The notes beneath the pieces were generated by a model that saw only the letters and a program-made list of their open reading frames with translations, ran no database searches and was not told the DNA's origin. From Vibrio sp. CB1-14 (lineage in GTDB: Bacteria; Pseudomonadota; Gammaproteobacteria; Enterobacterales; Vibrionaceae): a DNA stretch of 64,000 nt. The first letter of the stretch is position 1. Each line of letters begins with the position of its first letter. Shown here piece after piece: positions 10,257 to 20,382 of this stretch. The stretch lies in assembly GCF_040412085.2 (NCBI RefSeq), contig NZ_CP115920.1, positions 682,001 through 746,000 on the forward strand. The letters are read 5' to 3'. A program made the translations under genes and the position numbers.

Positions 10257-10340
10257 ATGAGAGGAAAGAAGTCGTGCTTGAAGCCTATCGTAAACACGTC
10301 GAAGAGCGTGCTGCTGAAGGAGTTGTTCCTAGACCCTTAG
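10257..10340 (+). CDS. Possible 27-codon upstream ORF overlapping the acnB start
   Basis: An ideal Shine-Dalgarno (AGGAGGG, 10244-10250) stands six bases before an ATG at 10257. That ATG is not in the acnB frame. It opens a 27-residue reading frame ([12 protein letters not shown]...) that overlaps the first 22 codons of acnB and ends at TAG 10338-10340. The peptide has no recognisable similarity. It could be a regulatory upstream ORF coupling or competing with acnB initiation at GTG 10274. It could also mark a small indel that separated the strong ribosome site from the coding frame. Confidence 0.35.
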   Translation: MRGKKSCLKPIVNTSKSVLLKELFLDP

Positions 10341-12871
10341 ACGCTGAACAAGTTGCAGGACTTGTTGAATTACTAAAGAACCCGCCTCAAGGTGAAGAAG
10401 AGTTTATCCTCGATCTCCTAGAGAACCGTATCCCACCAGGTGTAGATGAAGCTGCTTACGTTAAAGCCGGCTTTCTGACGGCCATTACCAAAGGTGAAGT
10501 GGAATCACCTCTAGTTAGCCGTGAAAAAGCAGCGCAACTACTTGGTACGATGCAAGGCGGTTACAATATTGAATCTCTCGTGTCATTGCTCGATGACGCA
10601 GAGCTCGCCCCTATCGCGGTTAAAGCCCTATCACACACACTGCTGATGTTTGATGCTTTCTACGATGTTGAAGAGAAAGCAAAAGCTGGTAATGCTTATG
10701 CGAAGCAAGTGATGACCTCGTGGGCTGAAGCAGAGTGGTTCCTATCGAAACCTGAACTTCAAGAGAAGATCACGCTTACCGTATTTAAGGTAACGGGTGA
10801 GACAAACACCGATGACCTATCACCAGCACCTGATGCATGGTCACGCCCAGATATTCCTGTCCATGCTTTGGCGATGCTAAAGAACGCTCGCGATGGTATT
10901 GAACCGGATCAACAAGGCTCAATTGGTCCAATCAAACAAATCGATGCGTTAAAAGAGAAAGGTCATCAGCTCGTGTACGTGGGAGACGTTGTTGGTACGG
11001 GTTCTTCTCGTAAATCAGCAACTAACTCTGTGCTTTGGTTCATGGGTGATGATATCCCGAACGTACCAAACAAACGTGCTGGTGGTTACGTACTTGGCGG
11101 CAAGATTGCTCCTATCTTCTTTAATACAATGGAAGATGCGGGCGCGCTACCTATCGAAGTTGACGTAACTAAGCTGAATATGGGTGACGTGATTGACGTT
11201 TATCCATACGAAGGCAAAGTCTGCGACCACGCTTCAGGCGAAACACTGGCTGAGTTCGGTCTAAAAACAGATGTACTGATTGATGAAGTCCGTGCAGGAG
11301 GTCGTATTCCACTGATCATCGGTCGTGGTCTTACAGACAAAGCGCGTCAATCACTAGGTCTTGCACCTTCTGAGGTATTCCGTCTTCCTGTTGCTGCAGA
11401 AGATACTGGAAAAGGTTACACGCTTGCTCAGAAGATGGTAGGTAAAGCATGTGGTGTTGAAGGTATTCGCCCTGGCACTTACTGTGAGCCTAAGATGACA
11501 ACGGTTGGCTCTCAGGATACAACGGGTCCTATGACGCGTGATGAGCTAAAAGACCTTGCGTGTCTTGGTTTCTCTGCTGACCTTGTCATGCAGTCTTTCT
11601 GTCACACATCTGCATATCCAAAACCAGTCGATGTGAACACGCACCATACGTTGCCAGACTTCATTATGAACCGTGCAGGTGTGTCGCTTCGTCCGGGTGA
11701 CGGTGTTATCCACTCATGGCTAAACCGCATGCTACTACCAGACACAGTAGGTACCGGTGGCGACTCACATACTCGTTTCCCGCTAGGCATTTCTTTCCCA
11801 GCTGGGTCGGGTCTGGTTGCGTTTGCCGCTGCAACGGGCGTAATGCCATTGGATATGCCTGAGTCAATCTTGGTGCGCTTCAAAGGTGAGATGCAGCCAG
11901 GTATCACGCTACGTGACCTTGTTCATGCCATTCCTTACTACGGAATCAAACAAGGTCTGTTGACGGTTGAGAAAGCGGGCAAGATCAACGAGTTCTCGGG
12001 TCGTATCCTAGAGATTGAAGGTGTTGAGCACCTAACGGTTGAGCAAGCGTTTGAGCTGTCGGATGCATCAGCTGAACGTAGTGCAGCTGGTTGTACGGTT
12101 AAGCTGTCTCAAGACTCTATTTCTGAGTACCTAAACTCGAACATCACTATGCTTAAGTGGATGATCTCTGAAGGCTATGGCGACCGCCGTACCATCGAGC
12201 GTCGTATCACTGGCATGGAAGAGTGGCTAGCAAACCCAGACCTAATGACGGCCGACGGTGACGCTGAATACGCGCACGTGATTGAAATTGACTTGGCTGA
12301 CGTTACAGAACCAATTCTATGTGCGCCAAACGACCCAGATGATGCTCGTCTACTATCTGACGTTCAAGGCACTGAAATCAATGAGGTATTCATTGGTTCA
12401 TGTATGACTAACATCGGCCACTTCCGTGCGGCTGGTAAGCTTCTAGATAAGTACAACGGTCAGCTTGATACGCGTCTTTGGGTAGCGCCACCAACGAAAA
12501 TGGACCGTGACCAGCTTACAGAAGAAGGTTACTACGGTATCTTCGGTCGTGCGGGAGTTCGTATCGAAACTCCGGGGTGTTCGCTATGTATGGGTAACCA
12601 AGCTCGCGTAGCGGATGAAGCGACGGTAATGTCGACATCGACACGTAACTTCCCGAACCGTTTAGGTACAGGTGCGAATGTATACCTGGCGTCTGCTGAG
12701 CTTTCTTCAGTGGGTGCGATTCTTGGTAAGATCCCAACTAAGGAAGAATACCTAGAATACATGAAGCAGATTGACCCAACAGCAGCGGATACTTACCGTT
12801 ATCTAAACTTCCATCGCATGGCAGAGTATACGGAAAAAGCCGATACGGTGATTTTCCAAGAGCCAGCGTAA
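10274..12871 (+). CDS. acnB: Bifunctional aconitate hydratase 2 / 2-methylisocitrate dehydratase
   Basis: AcnB interconverts citrate and isocitrate in the TCA cycle and acts on 2-methylisocitrate in propionate breakdown; its apo form binds mRNA. The chosen start is GTG 10274, because [16 protein letters not shown] matches the family N-terminus, and GAGAGGAAAG supplies a Shine-Dalgarno. Order: HEAT-like domain (about 1-160), swivelling domain 4 with GTGSSRKSA, then the catalytic core. The [4Fe-4S] cysteines are in SCMTNIGHF and CSLCMGNQ. Length 865 matches E. coli. A strong Shine-Dalgarno and out-of-frame ATG lie just upstream. E. coli acnB is also controlled at its ribosome-binding site, by RyhB. 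A bidirectional terminator follows. Confidence 0.97.
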   Translation: MLEAYRKHVEERAAEGVVPRPLDAEQVAGLVELLKNPPQGEEEFILDLLENRIPPGVDEAAYVKAGFLTAITKGEVESPLVSREKAAQLLGTMQGGYNIESLVSLLDDAELAPIAVKALSHTLLMFDAFYDVEEKAKAGNAYAKQVMTSWAEAEWFLSKPELQEKITLTVFKVTGETNTDDLSPAPDAWSRPDIPVHALAMLKNARDGIEPDQQGSIGPIKQIDALKEKGHQLVYVGDVVGTGSSRKSATNSVLWFMGDDIPNVPNKRAGGYVLGGKIAPIFFNTMEDAGALPIEVDVTKLNMGDVIDVYPYEGKVCDHASGETLAEFGLKTDVLIDEVRAGGRIPLIIGRGLTDKARQSLGLAPSEVFRLPVAAEDTGKGYTLAQKMVGKACGVEGIRPGTYCEPKMTTVGSQDTTGPMTRDELKDLACLGFSADLVMQSFCHTSAYPKPVDVNTHHTLPDFIMNRAGVSLRPGDGVIHSWLNRMLLPDTVGTGGDSHTRFPLGISFPAGSGLVAFAAATGVMPLDMPESILVRFKGEMQPGITLRDLVHAIPYYGIKQGLLTVEKAGKINEFSGRILEIEGVEHLTVEQAFELSDASAERSAAGCTVKLSQDSISEYLNSNITMLKWMISEGYGDRRTIERRITGMEEWLANPDLMTADGDAEYAHVIEIDLADVTEPILCAPNDPDDARLLSDVQGTEINEVFIGSCMTNIGHFRAAGKLLDKYNGQLDTRLWVAPPTKMDRDQLTEEGYYGIFGRAGVRIETPGCSLCMGNQARVADEATVMSTSTRNFPNRLGTGANVYLASAELSSVGAILGKIPTKEEYLEYMKQIDPTAADTYRYLNFHRMAEYTEKADTVIFQEPA

Positions 12872-12891
12872 TTTAGCTAGCAGTAGGCAGT

Positions 12892-12922
12892 AAAAAACCA
12901 CGGTGATGACCGTGGTTTTTTT
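12892..12922 (+). terminator. Rho-independent terminator after acnB
   Basis: A 12-bp stem AAAAAACCACGG/CCGTGGTTTTTT with a 6-base loop and T-run. The flanking A- and T-runs make it usable by both acnB (plus) and the convergent kinase gene (minus). Confidence 0.88.
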
Positions 12923-12962
12923 ATGGCTTGAGTAACTGGCTCAGGGTTGGATTTGAGCTTCG

Positions 12963-15900
12963 CTAGCTGGTGAGAAGGCGCTGAAGTTTATCGCGTAAAC
13001 TAATGATGTAGTCGCGCTCTGGTCCTTGCTTATGGCAGTGCTCTAGAATGTATTCCACAGAGCTTAGGACAGTGCGCCATCGTGGCGTTTTCGGCAGCGT
13101 TTCAAGGCGCAGGTACTTATCTAATGTTCGGGTTTGAAGCGTGCTGCGGTCTAAGTAGACGCGCCACAGCCCACTTTGCTCAGCGAAGGCAAACTTGCTT
13201 TGGCCTGTGACACTCTCCCAGTAGGTTAGTGATGTGGTCATGGTTTCGACGAGGATCTCGCGCATAATTTCCGGACGCGATTTTTCTTCACCTTCCGCTT
13301 TATCAGCTAAGCGAGTGAACTCACCACCGAGCTCTTTGAGTTCTTTAAGCTTGGCTTTATCACCTTCAATAGCATAAGTAGATAGGGCATCGATGGCCGT
13401 TTCGAGGTTCTTCACTCGGCTAGCATCGAGCGACATTCCTTGCTCAAAGATATAAATACTCTTCAGTCCAGAACCTTCAGGAAGCATCATGATGTCGGCA
13501 TTAATGTGCTGACGAACATCATCGACGAAGGCATCAATTTCACCAAAGTAATGCTCCTGGTTTAGGTGAATGAATTTCGGCGCGATTAACTCTTCAATGC
13601 TGGCACGCTTGAGCTGCTCAACAGAGCGCTTAAACAGGCGTCCGGCACTTTGGTTAGCAAACTGAACCTTAAGATCTTCTCGGATACACAAAATGGCTTC
13701 AGGAGCATTGTCGAGTTGTTCAATCAAACGTCCTTGGGTTTCAAGTAAGCTAGCTTCGACCATGGCTCGCTGTTTGAGCTCGTATTTCAGGTTTTGGTTT
13801 TCCGCGCGGCGCTCTTCGGCTTTGCTTGCCTGCAAGTGAGCTGCAATACGAGCAGCGAGTTCCGGCTTACTAAACGGTTTCGCCAAGTAGTCATTAGCAC
13901 CCAGCTCAAAGCCGCGTACTCGGTCTTCTGGTTGGTTAAGAGCGGTAAGCATGATGATAGGCAGTGCTGCGTGGTCGTAAGTTTCACGTACCGACTCACA
14001 CACTTCAAAGCCGCTCATGCCTGGCATCATAATGTCGAGTAGTAGCAGTTCTGGCTTTTCTTTCTCAATCTGATCCAGCGCTTCAATACCGTCTTTGGCC
14101 AGGCGTACTTGATAGCCTTCTAGTCGCAGGAAGCTTTCGAGAATGCGCAGGTTCACCGGCTCATCGTCAGCAATGAGCAATACTGGGCCATTAGGGTTTT
14201 CAGGTAGTACTTCCTCTTCTTCCAGAGCGAGCTCTGCGGATTCAGAAATTTGAAAATGACTCACAGAGCAAGCTTGTGATTGCGCTTCAATTTCTTGTTG
14301 GGTAGCTAGAGGCAGCGTAAAGCTGAACGTTGTGCCGACATGTGGCTGACTGCTTACGTACAGCGAGCCACCCATGAGCTCGATAAGCTGACGGCTAATG
14401 GAAAGACCCAGCCCGGCACCTTGGCGGTAATGACCGGAGTCGTGGCCTGCCTGTACTAAAGGCTCAAAAATGTGTTCAAGCTGCTGAGCTGGGATACCTT
14501 GGCCGGTGTCGACTACCTGAACGCGAATATGGTCACTCATAGCAGTCGCGGAAAGGACAATTTTACCTTCGTTGGTGTACTTAATCGCGTTACCAAGTAA
14601 GTTGTAAAGCACTTGCTCAAGGCGCTGCGGGTCGGCTGAAATCAACGGCAGCGGTTCAAGGACTTGGTTGATAATGCGGATCTTTTTGTCGCCAAGTAAG
14701 TGGTTAGAGAGCTCAATCACCAGTTGAGTCGTGCTGGTTAGGCTCAGAGCTTGACGTTCGATATCAAGGCTACCGTAGCGCATTTTGTGGTAATCGAGCA
14801 GATCATCAACCAAGCTCGCAAGACGTTGGCCACTGTTGACGATGATATCCAACTGGTACTTGTGATTGGCGCCAATGGGGCCATTGGCACCAGAAATCAT
14901 CGCTTCAGCAATACCAATCATGCCATGCAGTGGAGTACGCAGCTCATGCGATGTGGTTGCAAGAAATTCATCTTTGAGCTTATCGGCCAGCTGTAATTCT
15001 TCGTTTTGTTTTTTGATGATCGCAAGGCTTTGTTCTAGTTCTTGGTTTTGGCTTTTAATGAGCTCAATCTTGTCCTTAATTGAGCGGCGCATACGTTCAA
15101 AACTGAGTGCAAGACGGCCAATTTCATCGGCACGTTCCAAACTAATAATCGAAGGGTCAAGGTCGCCCCCAGAAGCGCGCTCTGCAGCCCAGGTAAGTTT
15201 CAATAGCGGTGATGTAATGAAGTTAGAAAGGTAGTGTGATGCGATGACCACGACAACAATCGCAGTCAGCATGGCGACCACAAACAAGGTCTCTAGCTGA
15301 TTGACGCTGGCAAACGCAATTGCCTCAGGGGTTTCGACAACCAGTGCCCAATGGGTTGTGTTAAGCGCGATAGGCGCAAATGCGGCAAAGTATTTTTCAC
15401 CTAATGCACTTTGATAGCGGCTGACATCGGTGATGCCAGATAAGGCTTCGGAGATCACGGTGTCACTATTGGCGATAGTTTCTTCGCTTAAGCCAATAAT
15501 TTTCGCTGAGTGGTCGCTCCCCACTAAAAGTACGTTGATGTCTTGCGGTGTTCCATCGGTAATCAGCTTAGTGATACCGCTAATTGGCAGTCGGAACATC
15601 GCATAACTGTGCAAGTAACCTTGTTGGATGATTGGAGCACCCACCCAAGCATTCTGCTTACCTTCATATTCAGCAAAGTCTGAGACGATGACAGGTGTGT
15701 ATTCTTCGTTTTCTTTGCGTTTGAGTTTCACTTCCGATGTAAGGCGCGCAAACGTCTCACCTAAGACACGAGTTGAATAGCTGCCGGTTTCGAGGTTAGT
15801 GCCGAAGTAATCGAATTTGTACACCGAGTAAGTCACGTTACCCGCTAAATCGACCAAGATGATGTCATCGAAATCTGAGCGCTTTAAGTGTTCCATAAAA

Positions 15901-16349
15901 GCGCGGTGGTAACGTTTGTGTAGTAAGCGATAGCGCTCACTACCAACGTAACTACTAGAGTCTGGGAGAATGGTGGTTTTCACTTGGTCGCCGGAGCCAA
16001 GAATATAACGCTCCTGAGCATGTTGACGGGCTTGCTCAATATCGTCGCCGAGGCTTTGGAATGCATTGACTAGACCGTAGAAACGGCCGCCACTGGCAAA
16101 AGCAAGCTCGGAGCGAACAAAGCCCATGACTTCGGACTCTTGAGCATTAAAATAATCGACGATCTGCTGCTTTTTAGTATCTCGCAGTGAAACAAGGTGA
16201 GAGGTGCTTTGGTCGCGAAGATCTTGGCTATGTGCATTAAGAAAGAAAAGCGCAATGATAGTGAGCGGCGTGATGCTGAGCACCAAAAACGCCATCATCA
16301 GGGTGTTTTGCAATCGTTTAAATTTCTGTTTGCGACGCAGCTTTAACAT
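12963..16349 (-). CDS. Hybrid sensor histidine kinase/response regulator with C-terminal PAS and unassigned domain
   Basis: A 1128-residue membrane kinase. A first membrane span (about 17-37) and a large periplasmic Cache-like sensor lead to a second span (about 352-373). A HAMP linker (SPLLKLTWAAERASGGDLD), a coiled coil and HisKA with SHELRTP (phospho-His468) follow. The HATPase domain has DTGQGIP and GAGLGLSIS. A receiver domain (LIADDEP...LLDIMMPG, phospho-Asp772) ends with KPF. After it come a coiled coil, a PAS-like domain (about 860-950) and a ~130-residue C-terminal region with WRVYLDRSTLQ that I cannot name. No HPt domain is visible, so phosphorelay output must use a partner. Ligand unknown. 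It lies downstream of rsmC and convergent with acnB; the upstream gap has two inverted repeats. Confidence 0.9.
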   Translation of the reverse strand: MLKLRRKQKFKRLQNTLMMAFLVLSITPLTIIALFFLNAHSQDLRDQSTSHLVSLRDTKKQQIVDYFNAQESEVMGFVRSELAFASGGRFYGLVNAFQSLGDDIEQARQHAQERYILGSGDQVKTTILPDSSSYVGSERYRLLHKRYHRAFMEHLKRSDFDDIILVDLAGNVTYSVYKFDYFGTNLETGSYSTRVLGETFARLTSEVKLKRKENEEYTPVIVSDFAEYEGKQNAWVGAPIIQQGYLHSYAMFRLPISGITKLITDGTPQDINVLLVGSDHSAKIIGLSEETIANSDTVISEALSGITDVSRYQSALGEKYFAAFAPIALNTTHWALVVETPEAIAFASVNQLETLFVVAMLTAIVVVVIASHYLSNFITSPLLKLTWAAERASGGDLDPSIISLERADEIGRLALSFERMRRSIKDKIELIKSQNQELEQSLAIIKKQNEELQLADKLKDEFLATTSHELRTPLHGMIGIAEAMISGANGPIGANHKYQLDIIVNSGQRLASLVDDLLDYHKMRYGSLDIERQALSLTSTTQLVIELSNHLLGDKKIRIINQVLEPLPLISADPQRLEQVLYNLLGNAIKYTNEGKIVLSATAMSDHIRVQVVDTGQGIPAQQLEHIFEPLVQAGHDSGHYRQGAGLGLSISRQLIELMGGSLYVSSQPHVGTTFSFTLPLATQQEIEAQSQACSVSHFQISESAELALEEEEVLPENPNGPVLLIADDEPVNLRILESFLRLEGYQVRLAKDGIEALDQIEKEKPELLLLDIMMPGMSGFEVCESVRETYDHAALPIIMLTALNQPEDRVRGFELGANDYLAKPFSKPELAARIAAHLQASKAEERRAENQNLKYELKQRAMVEASLLETQGRLIEQLDNAPEAILCIREDLKVQFANQSAGRLFKRSVEQLKRASIEELIAPKFIHLNQEHYFGEIDAFVDDVRQHINADIMMLPEGSGLKSIYIFEQGMSLDASRVKNLETAIDALSTYAIEGDKAKLKELKELGGEFTRLADKAEGEEKSRPEIMREILVETMTTSLTYWESVTGQSKFAFAEQSGLWRVYLDRSTLQTRTLDKYLRLETLPKTPRWRTVLSSVEYILEHCHKQGPERDYIISLRDKLQRLLTS

Positions 16350-16391
16350 GGGGGAAAGATTCTCTCACTCAATCAACTAGACACTCTTAAC

Positions 16392-16426
16392 CTTGCCAAT
16401 TTATAGACTTATTTTTTATTGGCAAG
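16392..16426 (-). repeat. 9-bp inverted repeat upstream of the sensor kinase
   Basis: CTTGCCAAT and ATTGGCAAG are exact complements separated by 17 AT-rich bases, 43-77 bases upstream of the kinase ATG. No T-run follows on the minus strand, so an operator or 5'-leader hairpin is likelier than a terminator. Confidence 0.55.
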
Positions 16427-16510
16427 TAAGTGACAGGTAAAGCGTGTTGGGACACACAAAATTACCGTTAGTTGGTTAGCTTTGTAAGAGATTACCGAGA
16501 ATTGAGAGAA

Positions 16511-16556
16511 TTATCGCGCTATTCAGTGCCGGTTATTGTGGTTGATAGCGCGATAA
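16511..16556 (-). repeat. 12-bp inverted repeat just after rsmC
   Basis: TTATCGCGCTAT and ATAGCGCGATAA are exact complements with a 22-base loop, starting 17 bases after the rsmC stop on the minus strand. It could form the 3' hairpin of the rsmC transcript, though the following bases (TTCTCTC) are a poor T-tract. Confidence 0.55.
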
Positions 16557-16572
16557 AATCTAACAGAGAAGG

Positions 16573-17595
16573 TTATTTTGCAGCGTGATAAATGGCAAAT
16601 TTACGGTTTTTGGCCACTGTCTTACAATGACCAAACTGCTGCTCAATAATCGGCGGATATTTGAGGAAACTGTTGGCGACAATCCAAAGCTGACCCTGTT
16701 TATTTAAATGTTTAGGGGCATCAGATAATAGGGTTTCTGTCGCTGAGTAGCTGGTATCGAGCCCTGCATGAAAAGGCGGGTTGCTGACGATAAAATCAAA
16801 ATCGTTGCCGATATCGGAATACACATCAGAGGCAAAAACCTCACCCGATAATCCATTGGCAGCGAGAGTCTGCTTACTTGACTCAATCGCAAACGCGTTG
16901 ATATCACATAGGTTAAGCTTACTCGTTGGGTTCTTCAGACCCATATAAGCGCCAATGATGCCCGCGCCACAACCAAAGTCGAGTACTTTGCCTGTGAGCT
17001 CTGGAAGGTTATTGAGCAGAAGTTGAGTGCCGTGGTCGAACTCACCGTGGCTAAATACCCCAGGTAGGCTCTTTACAGTGATAGCAATGCCATTGAGCTC
17101 AACATGGTAAGTCTTGATTTGACTTTGTAAATCAAACGAATCAGGAGCTTGTTGGCAAATGCCCCAATAAAATGAGCAGCGTCTTGCTGAGTCGTACTTA
17201 TTGATGGGACCGTAGGTGGCAAACATCTTCTCAATGCTTTTTACGCCCGAGCGATTTTCACCCACCACCACGATTTCGGTCTCATTGCCAAGTGCTGCCA
17301 GTGACATATGCAGTAGCATTTGCGCTTCTGCTTTCGCCTTTGGCCAGTAAAGTAAGACCATGTCTGCATCAATATCGGCTGGTAGCGATGCGCCAAATAG
17401 AGTGTCGATTTTTGATGAAGATTGCAGTGAACGATAGGTAATGTAGTTGCTGGTGAATACCGTTACTTTGTCGCAGTGGCGGCTCAGTTCAATCGGGAAG
17501 CTATCTTCTATTTCACCAATAACCAACACACGCTTGCCGGCAAAATACTCTAGTTGTCGTTGTGCAATTTGACTGGGTGCGATGTAGCTTGCCAT
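16573..17595 (-). CDS. rsmC: 16S rRNA (guanine-1207-N2)-methyltransferase RsmC
   Basis: RsmC methylates G1207 in helix 34 of 16S rRNA in the assembled small subunit, using S-adenosylmethionine. It is a tandem duplication. The N-terminal half (1-165) is a degenerate methyltransferase fold that helps RNA binding. The C-terminal half carries [14 protein letters not shown] (SAM site) and the catalytic SNPPFHAG motif of N2-guanine methylases. Length 340 matches E. coli (343). GAGAGAAA upstream of the ATG can serve as Shine-Dalgarno. It is followed on the same strand by the sensor kinase, but the 223-base gap with two inverted repeats suggests separate transcripts. Confidence 0.95.
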   Translation of the reverse strand: MASYIAPSQIAQRQLEYFAGKRVLVIGEIEDSFPIELSRHCDKVTVFTSNYITYRSLQSSSKIDTLFGASLPADIDADMVLLYWPKAKAEAQMLLHMSLAALGNETEIVVVGENRSGVKSIEKMFATYGPINKYDSARRCSFYWGICQQAPDSFDLQSQIKTYHVELNGIAITVKSLPGVFSHGEFDHGTQLLLNNLPELTGKVLDFGCGAGIIGAYMGLKNPTSKLNLCDINAFAIESSKQTLAANGLSGEVFASDVYSDIGNDFDFIVSNPPFHAGLDTSYSATETLLSDAPKHLNKQGQLWIVANSFLKYPPIIEQQFGHCKTVAKNRKFAIYHAAK

Positions 17596-17661
17596 GGCGA
17601 TGTTTCTCTCGAAATAAAAAGGGAGGCGATTCTCTCACAAACCCCTCCCTGAAAAAAGACT

Positions 17662-18747
17662 CTAGCTTCTATCTTGGCCATCAAGGAATTCTTTGAATTC
17701 CTCTTCATACATGTTGAACAACACCATAGTAATCGCGAAGATCAGCGGGCCGTAGATTAGGCCGATAAGACCAAACAAGTGAATACCACCAAGTAGCGAG
17801 AAGAAGATCATTAGTGTATTCATACCCGCACTACCTTGCATTAGCAGTGGGCGCAGTACGTTATCAATTGAGCCAACCACGGCGATACTCCAAACAGCCA
17901 AGAATAGCCCCCAACCAGTGTCACCGGTGATCAGAAGATACGCCGTAGCAGGAATCCAAATCAGCGCCGTACCCACCACTGGAATGAATGAAGCGAAGCC
18001 CATCATGGTGCCCCAGAATAGTCCAGGGAATCCTGCCATCCACATACCAAAGCCGCCAGCGGCACCTTGTGCGATTGCGGTTAAAAACGAGCCCATGACT
18101 GCAGACTTGGATACTTTTTCAATTTCACTTAGTAGGCGGTCTTCTTGGCTACGAGAAAACGGCAAAATATGACGGATTGCTGCGATGAGTTTGTCGTGAT
18201 CGCGCAGTAGGAAGAACAATACAAACAACATCAAGAAGAAGTTCATCAAGAAGTTAGTGGCATCGCCAAGAATTTTTGCGCTCATAGCAACTAGGTTAGA
18301 GCCAAGAGAGGTGGCAAATTCCGCCGCCTTTTGAGCGATGTCTTGCGGATTAATAGCATCGAAAGGTAGGTATTCGTTGACGAAATCAAGACCAGTGACG
18401 ACCCAAGGGTGGGCGATAACTTCTTGAATGCCGCCGCCGGTCACCCATTGGTACATGTTCTGGGAGAAGACGGAGCCTTGTTGAACAATCGCGCTAAAGA
18501 CCAACATGAGTGGCATGACAATAATAAAGGTCAGTACGATACAAGAGAGCAAGGCAACAATGTTCTTGTGCTTAGGAAGCTTTTGTTCAATCCATTCATG
18601 GATAGGAAACATCAATAGTGACAAGATAAATGCCATGATAATGGAGTTGATGTAAGGCTCCACTAAGAGATAGCAGGCAAACGCGGCAAAGAGTAGGGCA
18701 ACAATCAGTACCCAATGGCTGGCCGTCACGTTCATTTTGTTGTTCAC
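17662..18747 (-). CDS. AI-2E family transporter (YdiK/PerM type membrane protein)
   Basis: A 361-residue inner-membrane protein with about eight hydrophobic spans: paired helices at each end, and a central charged loop (HDKLIAAIRHILPFSRSQEDRLLSEIEKV) typical of the AI-2E exporter-like family. Family members have been linked to autoinducer-2 export (TqsA) or Na+/H+ antiport, but substrates vary and sequence does not decide. The start is a GTG at 18747 with AAAAAGGAA about seven bases upstream. It is divergent from the 40-residue membrane peptide gene at 18898, with a 150-base shared upstream region. A short acidic C-terminal tail (YEEEFKEFLDGQ) is cytoplasmic by prediction. Confidence 0.88.
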   Translation of the reverse strand: MNNKMNVTASHWVLIVALLFAAFACYLLVEPYINSIIMAFILSLLMFPIHEWIEQKLPKHKNIVALLSCIVLTFIIVMPLMLVFSAIVQQGSVFSQNMYQWVTGGGIQEVIAHPWVVTGLDFVNEYLPFDAINPQDIAQKAAEFATSLGSNLVAMSAKILGDATNFLMNFFLMLFVLFFLLRDHDKLIAAIRHILPFSRSQEDRLLSEIEKVSKSAVMGSFLTAIAQGAAGGFGMWMAGFPGLFWGTMMGFASFIPVVGTALIWIPATAYLLITGDTGWGLFLAVWSIAVVGSIDNVLRPLLMQGSAGMNTLMIFFSLLGGIHLFGLIGLIYGPLIFAITMVLFNMYEEEFKEFLDGQDRS

Positions 18748-18897
18748 GAAGTTTCCTTTTTACTGGAAGTGTAGATGCGATATCGTCAATGTTCGACAAA
18801 CGCTGACAGACATAAGCAGTATTGGTCATATAATGGACGTAAATCTTTGAGTGATCAATTTAAAATCTTGTCAGTTCTGAGGCGGTAGGAGAGTTCG

Positions 18898-19020
18898 ATG
18901 GGTTGTTGTAACGGTGACAAAAACTGTGAGCAAGGCAAGAAAAAAACGCGCAAAATATCCTGGTTTTCAATCACGATTGGGCTTTTAGTGCTGCTGGTGA
19001 TATTCAACTGGCAGGCATAA
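18898..19020 (+). CDS. Small single-span membrane protein (40 aa)
   Basis: A short gene with a good ribosome site (TAGGAGAG, 7 bases before ATG) and its own terminator 15 bases after the stop. The peptide starts MGCCNGDKNCEQGKKK, three cysteines in a hydrophilic head and then a Lys-rich patch. One hydrophobic span (about 24-38: WFSITIGLLVLLVIF) follows, ending NWQA. The positive patch ahead of the span predicts the N-terminus in the cytoplasm. CCx6C could bind metal or form disulfides. I do not recognise a family. Its neighbours are the divergent AI-2E-family gene and the convergent hemL. Ribosome site, composition and terminator make it very likely real. Confidence 0.75.
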   Translation: MGCCNGDKNCEQGKKKTRKISWFSITIGLLVLLVIFNWQA

Positions 19021-19034
19021 AAAGATGGCATTAA

Positions 19035-19061
19035 AAAAGGGCTGATATGCTCAGCCCTTTT
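19035..19061 (+). terminator. Rho-independent terminator, shared by the 40-aa gene and hemL
   Basis: Stem AAAAGGGCTGA / TCAGCCCTTTT with a 5-base loop lies between two convergent genes, with A-run and T-run on opposite sides, so it can stop transcription from both directions. Confidence 0.82.
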
Positions 19062-19089
19062 CTCAACTTCTTAAGAGGTTAACTCTTGA

Positions 19090-20382
19090 TTATGCCTCTT
19101 GAGCAAGCATCGCAAAGCAGCGGTCAGCGGCTTCAAGCGTTGCATCGATTTCTTTCGAGCCGTGAGCCAGTGAAGTAAAGCTTGCTTCAAACGCTGATGG
19201 TGCCAGGTAAACACCGTGGTCTAGCATAAGGTGGAAGAAGCGCTTGAATCGTTCTACATCGCATTTCGCGACATCTTCGTAGCAAGTGATGGTTTCTTGG
19301 TCGGTGAAGAAGAAACCGAACATACCGCCCACTTGGTTAACTACCAATGGAATGCCGTGTTTGTCTGCCAGAGATTTGAAGCCATTTGCTAGGTGCTTAG
19401 TTTTTTGAGCAAGGCGCTTTTCGTTGCCTTCTTCAGAAAGCAGTGTCAGACATGCAAAGCCAGCCGCCATCGCAATTGGGTTACCAGACAAAGTGCCCGC
19501 TTGATACACAGGACCGGTTGGTGCGATGTGCTGCATCACCTCTTTACGGCCACCGAACGCGCCAACTGGCATGCCGCCACCAATGATCTTACCAAGCGTC
19601 GTTAGGTCTGGTTTGATGTTGTAGTATGCTTGCGCGCCGCCTTGTGCAACACGGAAACCAGTCATGACTTCATCAAAGATAAGCAGTGCGCCTTCGTCAT
19701 CACAGATCTGACGCAGACCTTCGTGGAAGCCTTCAACGGGTGGAATACAGTTCATGTTGCCCGCAACAGGTTCAACGATGATACAAGCGATTTCACCTTT
19801 GTTCGCTTCGAATAGCGCTTTTACAGACGCCAGGTCGTTGAAGCGTGCTGTCAATGTGTATTTAGCAAAGTCAGCAGGGACGCCCGGTGAGCTTGGCTGA
19901 CCGAGTGTTAGTGCGCCAGAGCCAGCTTTTACTAGTAGGCTGTCAGCGTGACCGTGGTAGCAACCTTCGAATTTGATGATCTTGTCACGACCCGTGTAGC
20001 CACGAGCGAGGCGGATAGCACTCATGGTCGCTTCCGTACCTGAGCTCACCATGCGTAGCTGTTCCATGGAAGGTACCAGTTTGCGAACCAGCTCCGCCAT
20101 GTTGATTTCCATTTCGGTTGGCGCACCAAAGCTAAGGCCACGCTGAGCTGCATCGATCACTGCATCACGGATCACTGCGTGGTTGTGACCAAGGATCATT
20201 GGACCCCATGAACCTACGTAGTCGATGTAGGCTTTACCATCAGCATCAAACATCAATGGACCATCGGCACGTTCAACGAAAATAGGTGAACCACCTACGC
20301 CGTTAAAGGCACGAACCGGAGAGTTAACACCACCAGGGATGGTCTGTTGCGCTTTTTCATACAGCTCTGCTGATTTGGTCAT
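19090..20382 (-). CDS. hemL: Glutamate-1-semialdehyde 2,1-aminomutase
   Basis: HemL converts glutamate-1-semialdehyde to 5-aminolevulinate, the second step of C5-pathway tetrapyrrole synthesis, with pyridoxal/pyridoxamine phosphate. Typical segments are [10 protein letters not shown] at the N-terminus, [14 protein letters not shown] (phosphate-binding), [20 protein letters not shown] (the Asp pairs with the cofactor nitrogen), and [17 protein letters not shown] with the Schiff-base lysine. The start at 20382 gives 430 residues, normal length, with AAGAGGAA upstream. A 16-residue extension from 20430 has no support. It is divergent from erpA with a 317-base gap containing a 15-bp dyad. Confidence 0.97.
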   Translation of the reverse strand: MTKSAELYEKAQQTIPGGVNSPVRAFNGVGGSPIFVERADGPLMFDADGKAYIDYVGSWGPMILGHNHAVIRDAVIDAAQRGLSFGAPTEMEINMAELVRKLVPSMEQLRMVSSGTEATMSAIRLARGYTGRDKIIKFEGCYHGHADSLLVKAGSGALTLGQPSSPGVPADFAKYTLTARFNDLASVKALFEANKGEIACIIVEPVAGNMNCIPPVEGFHEGLRQICDDEGALLIFDEVMTGFRVAQGGAQAYYNIKPDLTTLGKIIGGGMPVGAFGGRKEVMQHIAPTGPVYQAGTLSGNPIAMAAGFACLTLLSEEGNEKRLAQKTKHLANGFKSLADKHGIPLVVNQVGGMFGFFFTDQETITCYEDVAKCDVERFKRFFHLMLDHGVYLAPSAFEASFTSLAHGSKEIDATLEAADRCFAMLAQEA

